Assembly: GCA_009720755.1 (NCBI GenBank)
Contig: WNKV01000007.1
Span: 1-64,000, forward strand
Length of the DNA: 64,000 bases
Reading direction: 5' to 3'
DNA from: Rhodoplanes serenus
Lineage (GTDB): Bacteria > Pseudomonadota > Alphaproteobacteria > Rhizobiales > Xanthobacteraceae
Within the stretch, counting starts at the first letter, position 1. Every line of letters begins with the position of its first letter. Under the pieces are notes generated by a model that saw only the letters and a program-made list of their open reading frames with translations, searched no databases and had not been told where the DNA came from. The position numbers and the translations under genes are program-made. This document shows, piece by piece, positions 8,129-16,206 of this stretch.

Positions 8129-8767
8129 ATGAGCGCAGTGGACGACGCCCGTTTCTGGGATCGGACAGCACGCAAATATGCCGCCTCCGCGATCGCCGAT
8201 CAGGCCGGTTACGACCGCACGCTGGAGCGGACCCGCGCCCGGCTGAAGCCGGACGATCGGGTGTTGGAGCTGGGCTGCGGAACCGGCACGACGGCGTTGA
8301 AGCTCGCCGCCGGGGTGCGGAGCTATCTGGCGACCGATCTGTCGGCCGGGATGATCGCGATCGCCGACGAGAAGCGCGCCGCCACCCCGATTCCGACGCT
8401 CGCTTTCCGCTGTGCGACCGCGGGGGCGCTCGCCCGGGAGGACAGCCGATTCGACGTCGTGCTGGGGTTCAACTATCTCCATCTGGTCCGCGACCTCCCC
8501 GCCACGCTTCGCTCCATCCACGACCTGCTCGCGCCGGGGGGCCTGTTCGTCTCCAAGACGCCTTGCCTCGGAGACATGAACGCGCTCGTCCGCCTCGTCC
8601 TGTTGCCGGTGATGCGGGCGATCGGAAAGGCGCCGCATGTCGGCGTCTTCCGGGGGGACGAGCTGAACCGGGCCATCGCGGCGGCCGGCTTCCTGATCAC
8701 GGCGACGGAAGGCCACGCCAGCCGCGGCAGAGACGTCCGGCCCTACATCGTGGCGCGGAAGGAGTGA
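8129..8767 (+). CDS. class I SAM-dependent methyltransferase
   Basis: A 212-residue Rossmann-fold methyltransferase. Motif I is VLELGCGTGTTALKLA (about 46-61), the acidic end of strand 2 is ATDLSAGMI, and the post-I strand is FDVVLGFNYLHLV. The order matches small UbiE/Methyltransf_11-type enzymes. ATG 8129 has an AAAGGAG site at the right distance. It is monocistronic and ends about 230 bases before the left end of the integrated element. The acceptor substrate cannot be told. Confidence 0.88.
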   Translation: MSAVDDARFWDRTARKYAASAIADQAGYDRTLERTRARLKPDDRVLELGCGTGTTALKLAAGVRSYLATDLSAGMIAIADEKRAATPIPTLAFRCATAGALAREDSRFDVVLGFNYLHLVRDLPATLRSIHDLLAPGGLFVSKTPCLGDMNALVRLVLLPVMRAIGKAPHVGVFRGDELNRAIAAAGFLITATEGHASRGRDVRPYIVARKE

Positions 8768-8996
8768 CGCCGTCGCGACCGATGGAATCGATGCGCCCGC
8801 CGTGCTCGGGGCAGGCGCTCGGCGGTGCGGAGGTCGGGCCGAGGCCGCGAGTGCTGCGGCGGGCCCGCGACATCTTTCAGCATGGGGACCGAGGGCGGTT
8901 CGCCGACCCGCCGGCATCGGTCGTTCCGGGCGGCATCGGCCGGCCCGCTACGCCATCGGCAGGACCAATACAGCGGTCGTCATCGGGAGCGGGGAG

Positions 8997-9048
<52 letters not shown>

Positions 9049-9149
9049 TCAACTGGAATTCTGAGGGTTCCGGGACTTTCCGCGAGTATCCTAAGCCGTT
9101 GATATGTCGATGGTCGAGATGTAACATCATTCCTGATGTTGCATCGGGT

Positions 9150-9181
9150 TTCCGTTGGCGTGCTTCCCCGGTGCTTCCCCA
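9150..9181. repeat. putative left integrase arm-type sites
   Basis: This 32-base stretch recurs at 33470-33501, just inside the other end of the element, with three mismatches and the same orientation. Each copy contains the 9-mer GTGCTTCCC twice in tandem with an 11-base period. Paired short direct repeats on each side of the att core are typical of arm-type binding sites for tyrosine integrases with a DUF4102-like N-terminus. It overlaps the region just upstream of the integrase start. The role is inferred from position and symmetry. Confidence 0.6.
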
Positions 9182-9204
9182 GAGAAGGGCAAGAGGGCTG
9201 CGAC

Positions 9205-10599
9205 ATGGCCAAGGGTAGCGTTGCTAAACGCAACGGCGGTGCCGCCGACCCGGTCCGGATTTCCAAACGTACCGTCAATGAGATCAAGCCGACTGGCGCC
9301 GAGTTCACGATATGGGATTGCGACCTCATCGGATTCGGCATCCGGGTCCGCGCCTCGGGCGCGATGTCCTACGTGGTGCAGTATCGGCCCGGCGGCGGCC
9401 GTGCCGCCCCGACGCGCCGATTGACGCTCGCGGCGGTCGGGAAGCTCGAGCCGGATAAGGCTCGGCGTCTCGCGAAGGACAAACTGGCCGAGGTCGCCAA
9501 GGGCGGCGACCCGGCGGCCGACAAGGCCGACAGGCGGGCCGGCGTCACCGTCAACGAACTCGTGGACGCCTTCCTCGAGCGCCACGTCGCGACCAAGCGT
9601 AAGGCCGGCACGGCGACGTTCTATCGCGGCGTCCTGGACACGCACGTTCGGCCGACGCTCGGATCGAAGCGTGCGGCCGACGTGACCCGGAAGGATATCG
9701 GCGAGCTGCACCACCATCTCAAGGAGAAGCGCGCGGTGAAGGGGGCGGACGGTCGCGACCGGGTGGTCGGCGGGCCGGTGGTCGCGAACCGAGTCCTTGC
9801 CGTGCTGGCGGCGATGTATTCGTGGGCCGGCAAGGCGGCGCTGATCGACGAGGGGCTGAATCCGGTCGCCAAGATCGAGAAGTACCGGGAGGAAGGTCGC
9901 GAGCGGTTTCTCAGTACAGAAGAGATCGAACGCCTCGGCGAGGCACTACGGGAGGCCGAGACGATCGGCCTGCCGTTTGACGTCGACCCGTCGAAGCCCG
10001 GTGCGAAGCACGCGCCGCGGGCTGAGAACCGACGCACGGTCTATAGCCCGCACGTCACCGGTGCGATTCGGCTGTTGTTGCTGACCGGATGTAGGTTGCG
10101 GGAAATCCTGAACCTCGAGTGGTCGCAAGTCGACGTCGGGCGCGGGCTGCTGAACCTTCCCGACTCGAAAACCGGCAAGAAAACCGTCGTGCTCGGCGCG
10201 CCGGCCGCCGCAGTGCTCGCCGGGCTCCCTCGCGTCGGAAAGTTCGTCATCGCCGGGGAGACGGCCGGGCAGAAGGATGAGACGCCGCGCCACGACATCA
10301 AGAAACCGTGGAGTCGCATCACGGCTCGAGCCGGACTCGTCGGGCTGCGGTTGCACGACCTACGGCATTCTTTCGCATCAATCGGTGTGGGCTCGAACCT
10401 CAACTTGCCCGTCATCGGCAAGCTGCTCGGCCACACCCAAGCGCGAACCACGCAGAAGTACGCGCACCTTGCGATTGATCCCGTGAAACGTGCTGCCGAC
10501 ATGATCGGCTGGGAAATCGCGAACGCGCTCGGCGAGCCCGTGCCGTCGCCGGCCGTCACTGGCGGCGCCGATGTTGTGCCGCTCCGGAGGAAGCGATGA
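9205..10599 (+). CDS. tyrosine integrase of the tRNA-Ala element (P4-type)
   Basis: The protein has 464 residues. The N-terminal ~100 residues resemble the DUF4102/arm-binding domain of P4-type integrases (FTIWDCDLIGFGIRV, then GKLEPDKARRLAKDKLAEV). A SAM-like core-binding domain follows (about 115-215), then the catalytic domain. Catalytic residues are Arg297 (TGCRLREI), Lys322/325 (SKTGKK), HDLRH (His384, Arg387), LLGHTQ (His410) and Tyr419 (TTQKYAHL). ATG 9205 is chosen because homology-like sequence begins there; a longer frame from 9136 would run through the putative arm sites. The stop overlaps the next gene (ATGA). It should catalyse integration into and excision from tRNA-Ala(GGC). 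Confidence 0.95.
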   Translation: MAKGSVAKRNGGAADPVRISKRTVNEIKPTGAEFTIWDCDLIGFGIRVRASGAMSYVVQYRPGGGRAAPTRRLTLAAVGKLEPDKARRLAKDKLAEVAKGGDPAADKADRRAGVTVNELVDAFLERHVATKRKAGTATFYRGVLDTHVRPTLGSKRAADVTRKDIGELHHHLKEKRAVKGADGRDRVVGGPVVANRVLAVLAAMYSWAGKAALIDEGLNPVAKIEKYREEGRERFLSTEEIERLGEALREAETIGLPFDVDPSKPGAKHAPRAENRRTVYSPHVTGAIRLLLLTGCRLREILNLEWSQVDVGRGLLNLPDSKTGKKTVVLGAPAAAVLAGLPRVGKFVIAGETAGQKDETPRHDIKKPWSRITARAGLVGLRLHDLRHSFASIGVGSNLNLPVIGKLLGHTQARTTQKYAHLAIDPVKRAADMIGWEIANALGEPVPSPAVTGGADVVPLRRKR

Positions 10600-11108
10600 C
10601 CGACGACGAACTTCCGGAATGGGAGCGCATCTTGAGCGCCGGCCCGATCCCGGTGACGGGTGAGGCGACCGCCGACGATTTGGCAGCGGTGATCAAGCCG
10701 CGGCTCGAGGCGCTGTTGCGGGTCTACGGCGCCGCACCTACGGCCGAAGGATGGCGGGCGCTCGCCATCGGCCTCGCCATTGCATACGAACGCGCCCTGT
10801 CGATGCGCGGCGTTGCCGACGTGCCGGCGAGCGAGCCGGGTCGGCGAGGTGACACCGGGCGGTTAAAGCTCGGGCGGACGCTGCTGGGCCAGGCCGAACA
10901 GACTGGCCTGCCGATGTCGGCCGTCATCGAGGCGCACCGGCAGGCCGAGCGGAAGGCCGGCCGGCGCCCGCGGGCGGCGTCGACGTTGCACGAGATCGTG
11001 CGCGACGCCCGGAAGCTCGGCGGCAACCTCGCCGACCTCGTGCTGCGGCAGAAGTTCGAGGCGGCCGCACTGCGCGCGGCAACCGACCTCGAGGATGGCC
11101 ACGGCTGA
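10596..11108 (+). CDS. hypothetical protein coupled to the integrase
   Basis: A 170-residue acidic/Arg-mixed, mainly helical protein that overlaps the integrase stop by 4 bases and so is translationally coupled to it. The central stretch (ALAIGLAIAYERALS, about 50-65) and C-terminal half (LHEIVRDARKLGGNLADLVL) look like amphipathic helices. No known family is recognised. Position suggests an accessory element function, perhaps a partner in recombination or a regulator, but nothing in the sequence proves this. Confidence 0.7.
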   Translation: MTDDELPEWERILSAGPIPVTGEATADDLAAVIKPRLEALLRVYGAAPTAEGWRALAIGLAIAYERALSMRGVADVPASEPGRRGDTGRLKLGRTLLGQAEQTGLPMSAVIEAHRQAERKAGRRPRAASTLHEIVRDARKLGGNLADLVLRQKFEAAALRAATDLEDGHG

Positions 11109-11110
11109 TT

Positions 11111-11140
11111 TATGGGAAATCGACCCGGCTTTTTTCCATA
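11111..11140. promoter_or_regulatory. inverted repeat upstream of the AlpA-like gene
   Basis: TATGGGAAA and TTTCCATA form an imperfect inverted repeat (one extra G) about 65 bases before the AlpA-like start. The 9-mer ATGGGAAAT within it recurs at 11421-11429, just after that gene, where it forms part of the perfect palindrome GGAAATATTTCC (11424-11435). The two copies flank the gene and could be autoregulatory operator sites. Confidence 0.35.
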
Positions 11141-11203
11141 GGTATTATTGCAGTAGCTTCGCCTCAGATGCCGCTAGCGGCGGCTTCTTATCGGGGAAGA
11201 TAC

Positions 11204-11410
11204 ATGGATTCCGCAGAGTCAAATCGGTTCATCAACGTCACGGCGGCGAGCAAGTACCTCGGCATTTCTACGTCGACCTTGAACAAGCTGCGAGTTTACG
11301 GTGGCGGGCCGGTATACATCAAGCTGGGCCGGCGCGTCGGCTACGATCCTGCCGACCTCGACATGTGGCGCTCGGCCAATCGGCGGCGGTCGACCTCGGT
11401 TGCTGCCTGA
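11204..11410 (+). CDS. AlpA-like helix-turn-helix regulator
   Basis: A 68-residue winged HTH of the AlpA/MerR-like excisionase type. It has the characteristic layout: NVTAASKYLGISTSTLNKLRV for the HTH, then GGGPVYIKLGRRVGYDPADLDMW for the wing that recognises a minor groove. In P4 and related elements AlpA-like proteins activate excision or the integrase gene. ATG 11204 has GGGGAAGA just upstream. The neighbours (integrase on the left, a second HTH protein and the primase on the right) fit a control role in the switch from integrated to replicating state. Confidence 0.85.
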   Translation: MDSAESNRFINVTAASKYLGISTSTLNKLRVYGGGPVYIKLGRRVGYDPADLDMWRSANRRRSTSVAA

Positions 11411-11920
11411 TCGTGGCCGCATGGGAAATATTTCCACCTCGGCGCGACGGATCATCCGTCGCGCGACCCACGCAGAAATCTCCGATGTGTCAAGAGTGGG
11501 GCTCGTCTCGTGCGTCACCATCCGTCCGCATCCGTCGAATCCGTTGAATAACCCGATGGTTAGCTGGATTGACTCCGGCCGCACGTACCGGCACCCTCCC
11601 TTGCGCCCGCCATGCGGACGCATCGAAAACTCAACCACCAAAGCAACGCGGTCACGGCGCGCCTTTGCGCGCCGGCCGTGCGCGCGCTCTCACCCGTGAC
11701 AGCTCGCCGGGGATGCGTCGGCTCGTCGTCGAGCTGCGCCGGCCGATGACGGTGGCGGCAGAGTACGCGGGGGCCGGCGAGGCGAATCTGCAGGGCGCAC
11801 CGTAGAAAATTCGTATTTCTGATCAGCGACTTACGGATGGGGCGACTAGAACACCCTCCTATGGTCGCCCGAGTCCGCTCATGTTCGGACTCGTCCGTAC
11901 GACACCGGAGCCAAACCGAC
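11411..11920. other. 510-base region with possible regulatory sites, no clear gene
   Basis: No convincing gene was seen; the open frames here are short and lack ribosome sites and composition signals. It holds the perfect 12-bp palindrome GGAAATATTTCC (11424-11435) and an 8-bp inverted repeat CGAGTCCG/CGGACTCG with an 8-base spacer (11870-11893), centred about 40 bases before the next HTH gene. The region is probably the element's early control region. Confidence 0.5.
11870..11893. promoter_or_regulatory. inverted repeat upstream of the Xis-like gene
   Basis: CGAGTCCG and CGGACTCG are exact inverted copies separated by 8 bases and lie 27 bases before the start codon at 11921. The position, over the probable promoter or leader, suits an operator or an attenuating hairpin. 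The binding factor is unknown; the small HTH proteins next to it are the natural candidates. Confidence 0.4.
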
Positions 11921-12094
11921 ATGCCGAAGCTCGCCTACCGAATTCCTGAACTCGTTTCCGCAGGGCCGTTCGGCCGCACGAAGCTCTACGACCTGATCGC
12001 TGAGGGGCTTCTGCCGACGCGCAAGGTTCGCGGCGTCGTCTTCGTGCTCGCCGACGACTGGGAACGTCTTCTGCGCGAGGCGCCGGTTGCTTGA
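11921..12094 (+). CDS. small excisionase/MerR-type HTH protein
   Basis: The protein has 57 residues. The pattern AYRIPELVSAGPFGRTKLYDLIAEGLLPTRKVRG followed by VVFVLADDWERLL is the excisionase-type winged HTH seen in DNA-binding proteins of integrative elements. ATG 11921 is preferred because the fold begins at once; GGAG lies 11 bases upstream. It probably acts as recombination directionality factor or regulator together with the AlpA-like protein. Confidence 0.75.
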   Translation: MPKLAYRIPELVSAGPFGRTKLYDLIAEGLLPTRKVRGVVFVLADDWERLLREAPVA

Positions 12095-12105
12095 TCCATA
12101 ACGCC

Positions 12106-12135
12106 AAACGCCGCCCGGTGGCACGAGCGGCGTTT
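12106..12135. terminator. hairpin between the HTH gene and the next small gene
   Basis: AAACGCCGC and GCGGCGTTT pair perfectly (9 bp) around a 12-base loop and are followed by GAAAAACTC. It lacks a U tract, so it may be an attenuator, an mRNA-stabilising hairpin or a weak terminator. It ends about 22 bases before the start at 12158. Confidence 0.45.
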
Positions 12136-12157
12136 GAAAAACTCGAAAGGCAGTCTG

Positions 12158-12487
12158 ATGTGTGACGATCAAAACCTTACCTCGAACCGCGCCGCGACGT
12201 CGGGCGGTTCCAGTCGCCAGAAGCCGAACCGCAACGCGCACTTCCGGTGCGTGTTCCACCCCGAGTCGCCCCGCGGCCCGGCGCGCTTGGTGTTCCATTT
12301 TCCCGGACGCAGGCACGCTTTCTCGACGGTCGACGTGTCGCTCGATATGGTCGCGGAACTCACCGACGGCATGACCGGCTCGCCGCTGCGGCGGCTGCGG
12401 CGTCTCGGCCATCTCATCTGGGCCATCTGTCGCGCCGAGCGCCGGGCGCTCTACGCCGAGAAACTGCGCGAGCGGCTGACGGTGTGA
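12158..12487 (+). CDS. hypothetical element protein
   Basis: The protein has 109 residues. The middle (FRCVFHPESPRGPARLVFHFPGR) looks like beta strands, and the C-terminal ~45 residues are strongly basic and helical (LRRLRRLGHLIWAICRAERR). ATG 12158 is used because an AAAGG site lies 10 bases upstream; TTG 12134 is a weaker alternative inside the hairpin. It precedes the primase gene by 7 bases and is probably co-transcribed with it. No family is recognised; a nucleic-acid-binding partner of replication is possible. Confidence 0.6.
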   Translation: MCDDQNLTSNRAATSGGSSRQKPNRNAHFRCVFHPESPRGPARLVFHFPGRRHAFSTVDVSLDMVAELTDGMTGSPLRRLRRLGHLIWAICRAERRALYAEKLRERLTV

Positions 12488-12494
12488 CCGTGCG

Positions 12495-15400
12495 ATGGAA
12501 GCGAGTCCATTCGCGCGGTTCGCGCCGCGGCTGATCGCGCACGGCTACAACCCGTTGACCATTGAGCCCGGCAAGAAGTCACCGGGGGGCTACGACCGCG
12601 CCGACGGCTGGCGCCCGATGTGGAAGTGGTCCGAATGGTGCAACAAGCCCATTCCCGAGAACATCCTACGCGGCTGGTCCGCATGGCCTGACGCCGGCAT
12701 TGGTGTCGCGTGCGGCTTCAACGGTCTGGTTGCCGTCGACATCGACCGCGACGACCTGCTCGACGTGATCCTGCCGCTGTTGCCCCGCGCGCACGTTGCG
12801 AAGCGTGGCAGCAAGGGCGCGACGCTGTTTTACCGCGGCAACGCCGGCGTGATCAGGACGAATCACTTCCGGACTGCAGACGGGGCCGGGCTGCTCGACA
12901 TCCTGTCGCACGGTTCACAAACCGTCATCCCACCGACCCTGCACCCGGCCGGGGTCGAGTACACGTGGACCACAGACTTCATGCTGTGGGACCTTCGGGT
13001 CGACGAGCTTGAGTCTCTGCCCGATAGCATCGCTGAGGTCATCGGCGAGGCCTTAAAGCCGTTCGGCTTCGAGGCCCCGCGCGAGAAGCCCGCCAGCACC
13101 ACCAGCTCGCCGGCCGCGCTGAAAGCCGTAGCGGCCGGCAGGGCGGGTGGCGGGGCAAGTGACGGGGTCAGCCGGTGGCGTCGAGTCAACGACGCGGCGC
13201 TCGCCAACATCCCGGCATGGGTGCTCGAACTCGCGCTGCCCAAGGGCCGCTTCCAGGGCCGGGCCTACCGCGCCGTCGCGCCGTGGCGTGCGTCGAGTTC
13301 CGGGCGACAGGAAGCGAAGCGCGGCGCGAACCTCAGCGTCCATCCGGACGGCATCGTCGACCACGGCACCGGCGAGACGTTCACGGCCATTGATCTCGTG
13401 ATGAAGGCGCTCGGCAAAGAGCGTGACGACGCGGCGCAATGGCTCTGCGGTCACCTTGGGCTCGATTGGTCGGCGCTGGTTGCCGAGGGACGCGCGGCGG
13501 GCTGGGACGACGTTGAAGCCGATAAGGCCGCGTTGCCGACGTTCCCGGATAGGACGGTGTCGCCGGCTGAGGCTCGCGCCCTGATCGGCACCGAGCTGGA
13601 CCGGTACTTCGGCGAGCAGGTCCCGGCCGAGCGAGGGGCATGGTGGGCTCAGCATAACCTCGTCGCCCTGTACGAGCTGGAACACCGGGTGATCCCGTTC
13701 GCGCTGGCCAGCCATGCGCTGCGCCACTTGCGGCCCGAGGCGGTGCTGATCAAGGGCGAACCCGGTGTAGGGAAGTCGACGCTGGTTCAGCAATGCGTCG
13801 TCGGTCTTGTCCGCTCTGGCCTGCGGATCGCGTACGCCGTGCAATCGCTTCGGCTCGCTAAGGCGGTTGCGGCGGATTTTCAGAAGCTCGGCATCGACGC
13901 GCGAGCTTACCGAGGCTTCGAGAAGCCGGACCCCGAGACGCCGGGATACCTGCCGATCGACGACGAGACGAAACGTGACGCCGCGATCACGATGTGCCGC
14001 GATGTCCAGGCCCGAAAGGCGGCGCTCGCCGTCGGTGCTTCATCGAAGCACGTTTGCGGCAGCGACAACTCGGAGGTGAGGTGCCCGCACTACAGTGTCT
14101 GCGGTTACAATCGGCAGAAGATCGGGCAGCCCGACGTTTGGATTCTGCCGCATGCGCTGCTCGCCGGCCCGTGGCCGGACTTCATCCCGCCGCTGGATGT
14201 CCTGATCATCGACGAGTCATTTCTCGGATCGATGATCGGCGACGCGGTGGCGGTCCCGCTGGAGTCTATCCTCGACGACCACGTCATCAGACATGCCGAC
14301 GGTACGGTCGACATTCAGGACACCTTCACCCTTCGGAATCGCCGGGCTGCACTGCACCGGGCACTCGCCGGGCTGCCGGACGGGGCGCATGTGACGGCCG
14401 CGGCGCTCGAGGCCGCCGGCCTCTATTCGCTCGCCGCATGGAAGGCCATCGGCTTGGAATGGAGTCGCCGGCCGCCGGTCGAACTCTATCCCGCCATGCC
14501 GACCGCGGCTCGCAATGCGATCGTCGCGAAGAGCAGTGACGCCTATGCGTCGGTACGGCTCATGGTCGACATCTGGACCGAGGTTGCGCGCGTGCTCGAT
14601 TCCGGCGCCACGTCCGGGTCTCTGCGCGTTCAGGGGCGCGGCGACAGCCGCCAGTTGATCGTCAAGCCGCTCCGACGGCTGGCCGATGAACTTCACGGCA
14701 ATTCGATCCTGATGCTCGACGCCACGCCTCCGACGGTCGAGCAGCTTCAAAACGTCCTTGGCTGCCGCGTGTGCGTCGCCGTCGATCAGCCGGTGGCACG
14801 GTCAGAGCACAGCTACTTGATACAGGTGGTCGACGCGCCGGTGTCGGCGTCGAAGCTCGGCCTTTTGGAAAAGGTCGACGACACCGGCAGCGTGGTCGAG
14901 CAAGGCAAGCGGGCTCGGGAGCACATCCACAACCTGACTTGCTTCATGGCGGCCCTGTGGCCGCAGAAGGCCGTCGGATTCTTCGCGCAGAAGGCGCTCG
15001 AGGCAGAGCAGAGCGAGCGCCGCCTGCCGCCGAATGTTCGCACCGGACATTTCCAGGGCGTGACCGGACTCAACGATTGGAGCGACGCGGCATCCGTCAT
15101 CAGCGTTGGCCGGACCTTGCCGGCGGTGCGCGAGGCGGAGGCCGAGGCCGCGGTGACGTTCTGCGGCCCGGTGGCGGCGGTCGCGGCCGACGCTCATGGT
15201 CGGACGCGGTACCGACAAGAGCGCGCCTACATTCGCCTTGCAGGCGGCAGCGCACATCCTGTTGACGTGCTCCGGCACCCTGACCCGCACGTCGAGGCGG
15301 TGCGGCGCCAGGCGTGCGAAGACGCCGTGATGCAGACCTTGGCCCGCGACCGGGCACTCAGCCGAGGGGCGGCAAACCCGCTGGTGTCCGTGCTGATCGC

Positions 15401-15977
15401 CGACATCGTGCTCGACCTCAGCGTCGACGTCGTCGTGCGATGGCGCGAGATGTCGTGGGCGTGGCGGACGCCGGCCGAGGTGTCGCGGGCCGGGGTGCTG
15501 TTTGTCGGATGGCGCGAGAACAAGCGCGCCTATCCCGGTGTATCCCAAGACGACGCGAAGCACGTCGCCGCGGTGGCGGGCGCCTTCGCCGCCGATGGCA
15601 GTTGGGTGGCTTTTCCTTACAAGGAATCTACTTGTAAGAGATTCCCACCCAACTGCCGTGGCCGGGTCGTCCGATATCAGAAGGAAGGCGCGAGGCAGAA
15701 GCCGGGCACCGCCGTCATCTTGCCGAATGGCCCGCAGAGCCCGGCCGAGATTCATGAATGGCTCGAAGCACGGCTCGGCTGCGAGCTGGCCAAACTCGAG
15801 GTCGGCCGAATGCCGCCGGATCGGTTGATGTTCACTTCGGCATGGAAGCGCGCACAGGAGGCCTACGCCAACGACAACGCTGCCAACGCCACGCCGCACT
15901 GGCATGGCGGCGTCGTTGAACTCGCGAACGACGACGCCCCCCTGGTCTATGGCGGGCCGGGAACCGCAGCGGCATGA
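12495..15977 (+). CDS. primase-polymerase/ATPase fusion, element replication protein
   Basis: A large protein of 1160 residues. The N-terminal ~190 residues resemble the bifunctional primase/polymerase (AEP, prim-pol) domain: VAVDIDRDD (catalytic acidic pair about 82-84), then RGSKGATLFYRG and HGSQTVIPP with conserved His. A second region (about 235-330) resembles a CHC2/Toprim-like or HTH linker. From about residue 415 a P-loop ATPase follows: Walker A GEPGVGKST (about 419-427) and Walker B VLIIDES (about 565-571). Satellites and integrative plasmids use such fusions to prime and unwind their own DNA after excision. It sits directly downstream of the regulators, the normal place in P4-like satellites. 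The C-terminal ~500 residues have no assigned domain. Confidence 0.85.
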   Translation: MEASPFARFAPRLIAHGYNPLTIEPGKKSPGGYDRADGWRPMWKWSEWCNKPIPENILRGWSAWPDAGIGVACGFNGLVAVDIDRDDLLDVILPLLPRAHVAKRGSKGATLFYRGNAGVIRTNHFRTADGAGLLDILSHGSQTVIPPTLHPAGVEYTWTTDFMLWDLRVDELESLPDSIAEVIGEALKPFGFEAPREKPASTTSSPAALKAVAAGRAGGGASDGVSRWRRVNDAALANIPAWVLELALPKGRFQGRAYRAVAPWRASSSGRQEAKRGANLSVHPDGIVDHGTGETFTAIDLVMKALGKERDDAAQWLCGHLGLDWSALVAEGRAAGWDDVEADKAALPTFPDRTVSPAEARALIGTELDRYFGEQVPAERGAWWAQHNLVALYELEHRVIPFALASHALRHLRPEAVLIKGEPGVGKSTLVQQCVVGLVRSGLRIAYAVQSLRLAKAVAADFQKLGIDARAYRGFEKPDPETPGYLPIDDETKRDAAITMCRDVQARKAALAVGASSKHVCGSDNSEVRCPHYSVCGYNRQKIGQPDVWILPHALLAGPWPDFIPPLDVLIIDESFLGSMIGDAVAVPLESILDDHVIRHADGTVDIQDTFTLRNRRAALHRALAGLPDGAHVTAAALEAAGLYSLAAWKAIGLEWSRRPPVELYPAMPTAARNAIVAKSSDAYASVRLMVDIWTEVARVLDSGATSGSLRVQGRGDSRQLIVKPLRRLADELHGNSILMLDATPPTVEQLQNVLGCRVCVAVDQPVARSEHSYLIQVVDAPVSASKLGLLEKVDDTGSVVEQGKRAREHIHNLTCFMAALWPQKAVGFFAQKALEAEQSERRLPPNVRTGHFQGVTGLNDWSDAASVISVGRTLPAVREAEAEAAVTFCGPVAAVAADAHGRTRYRQERAYIRLAGGSAHPVDVLRHPDPHVEAVRRQACEDAVMQTLARDRALSRGAANPLVSVLIADIVLDLSVDVVVRWREMSWAWRTPAEVSRAGVLFVGWRENKRAYPGVSQDDAKHVAAVAGAFAADGSWVAFPYKESTCKRFPPNCRGRVVRYQKEGARQKPGTAVILPNGPQSPAEIHEWLEARLGCELAKLEVGRMPPDRLMFTSAWKRAQEAYANDNAANATPHWHGGVVELANDDAPLVYGGPGTAAA

Positions 15978-16206
15978 ACGCTGGCGGCTTGCCATCGCCA
16001 CGTTCGTCGAAGGCGTCGTGTCATGGTGGGCGTGGCGGCGACTTGGCGATGCCGCCGCCAGCCCCCTTCCGGGGTCTTGGGTCCTTCCAGGGCGCCACCT
16101 CTGCGGGTGACGCGCAACCGCGGGTCAGTCCTAGGTTTAGACGACAAAAGCAACCTTTTTGTTCTCGCTATTCCGGAACGGAAAAACAAGGTCTTTGGGC
16201 TCGATT

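Noticed and set aside
11095-11547. A 150-residue frame overlapping the AlpA-like gene
   Set aside because: The AlpA-like frame has a recognisable HTH and a ribosome site; this frame has neither and runs into non-coding sequence.
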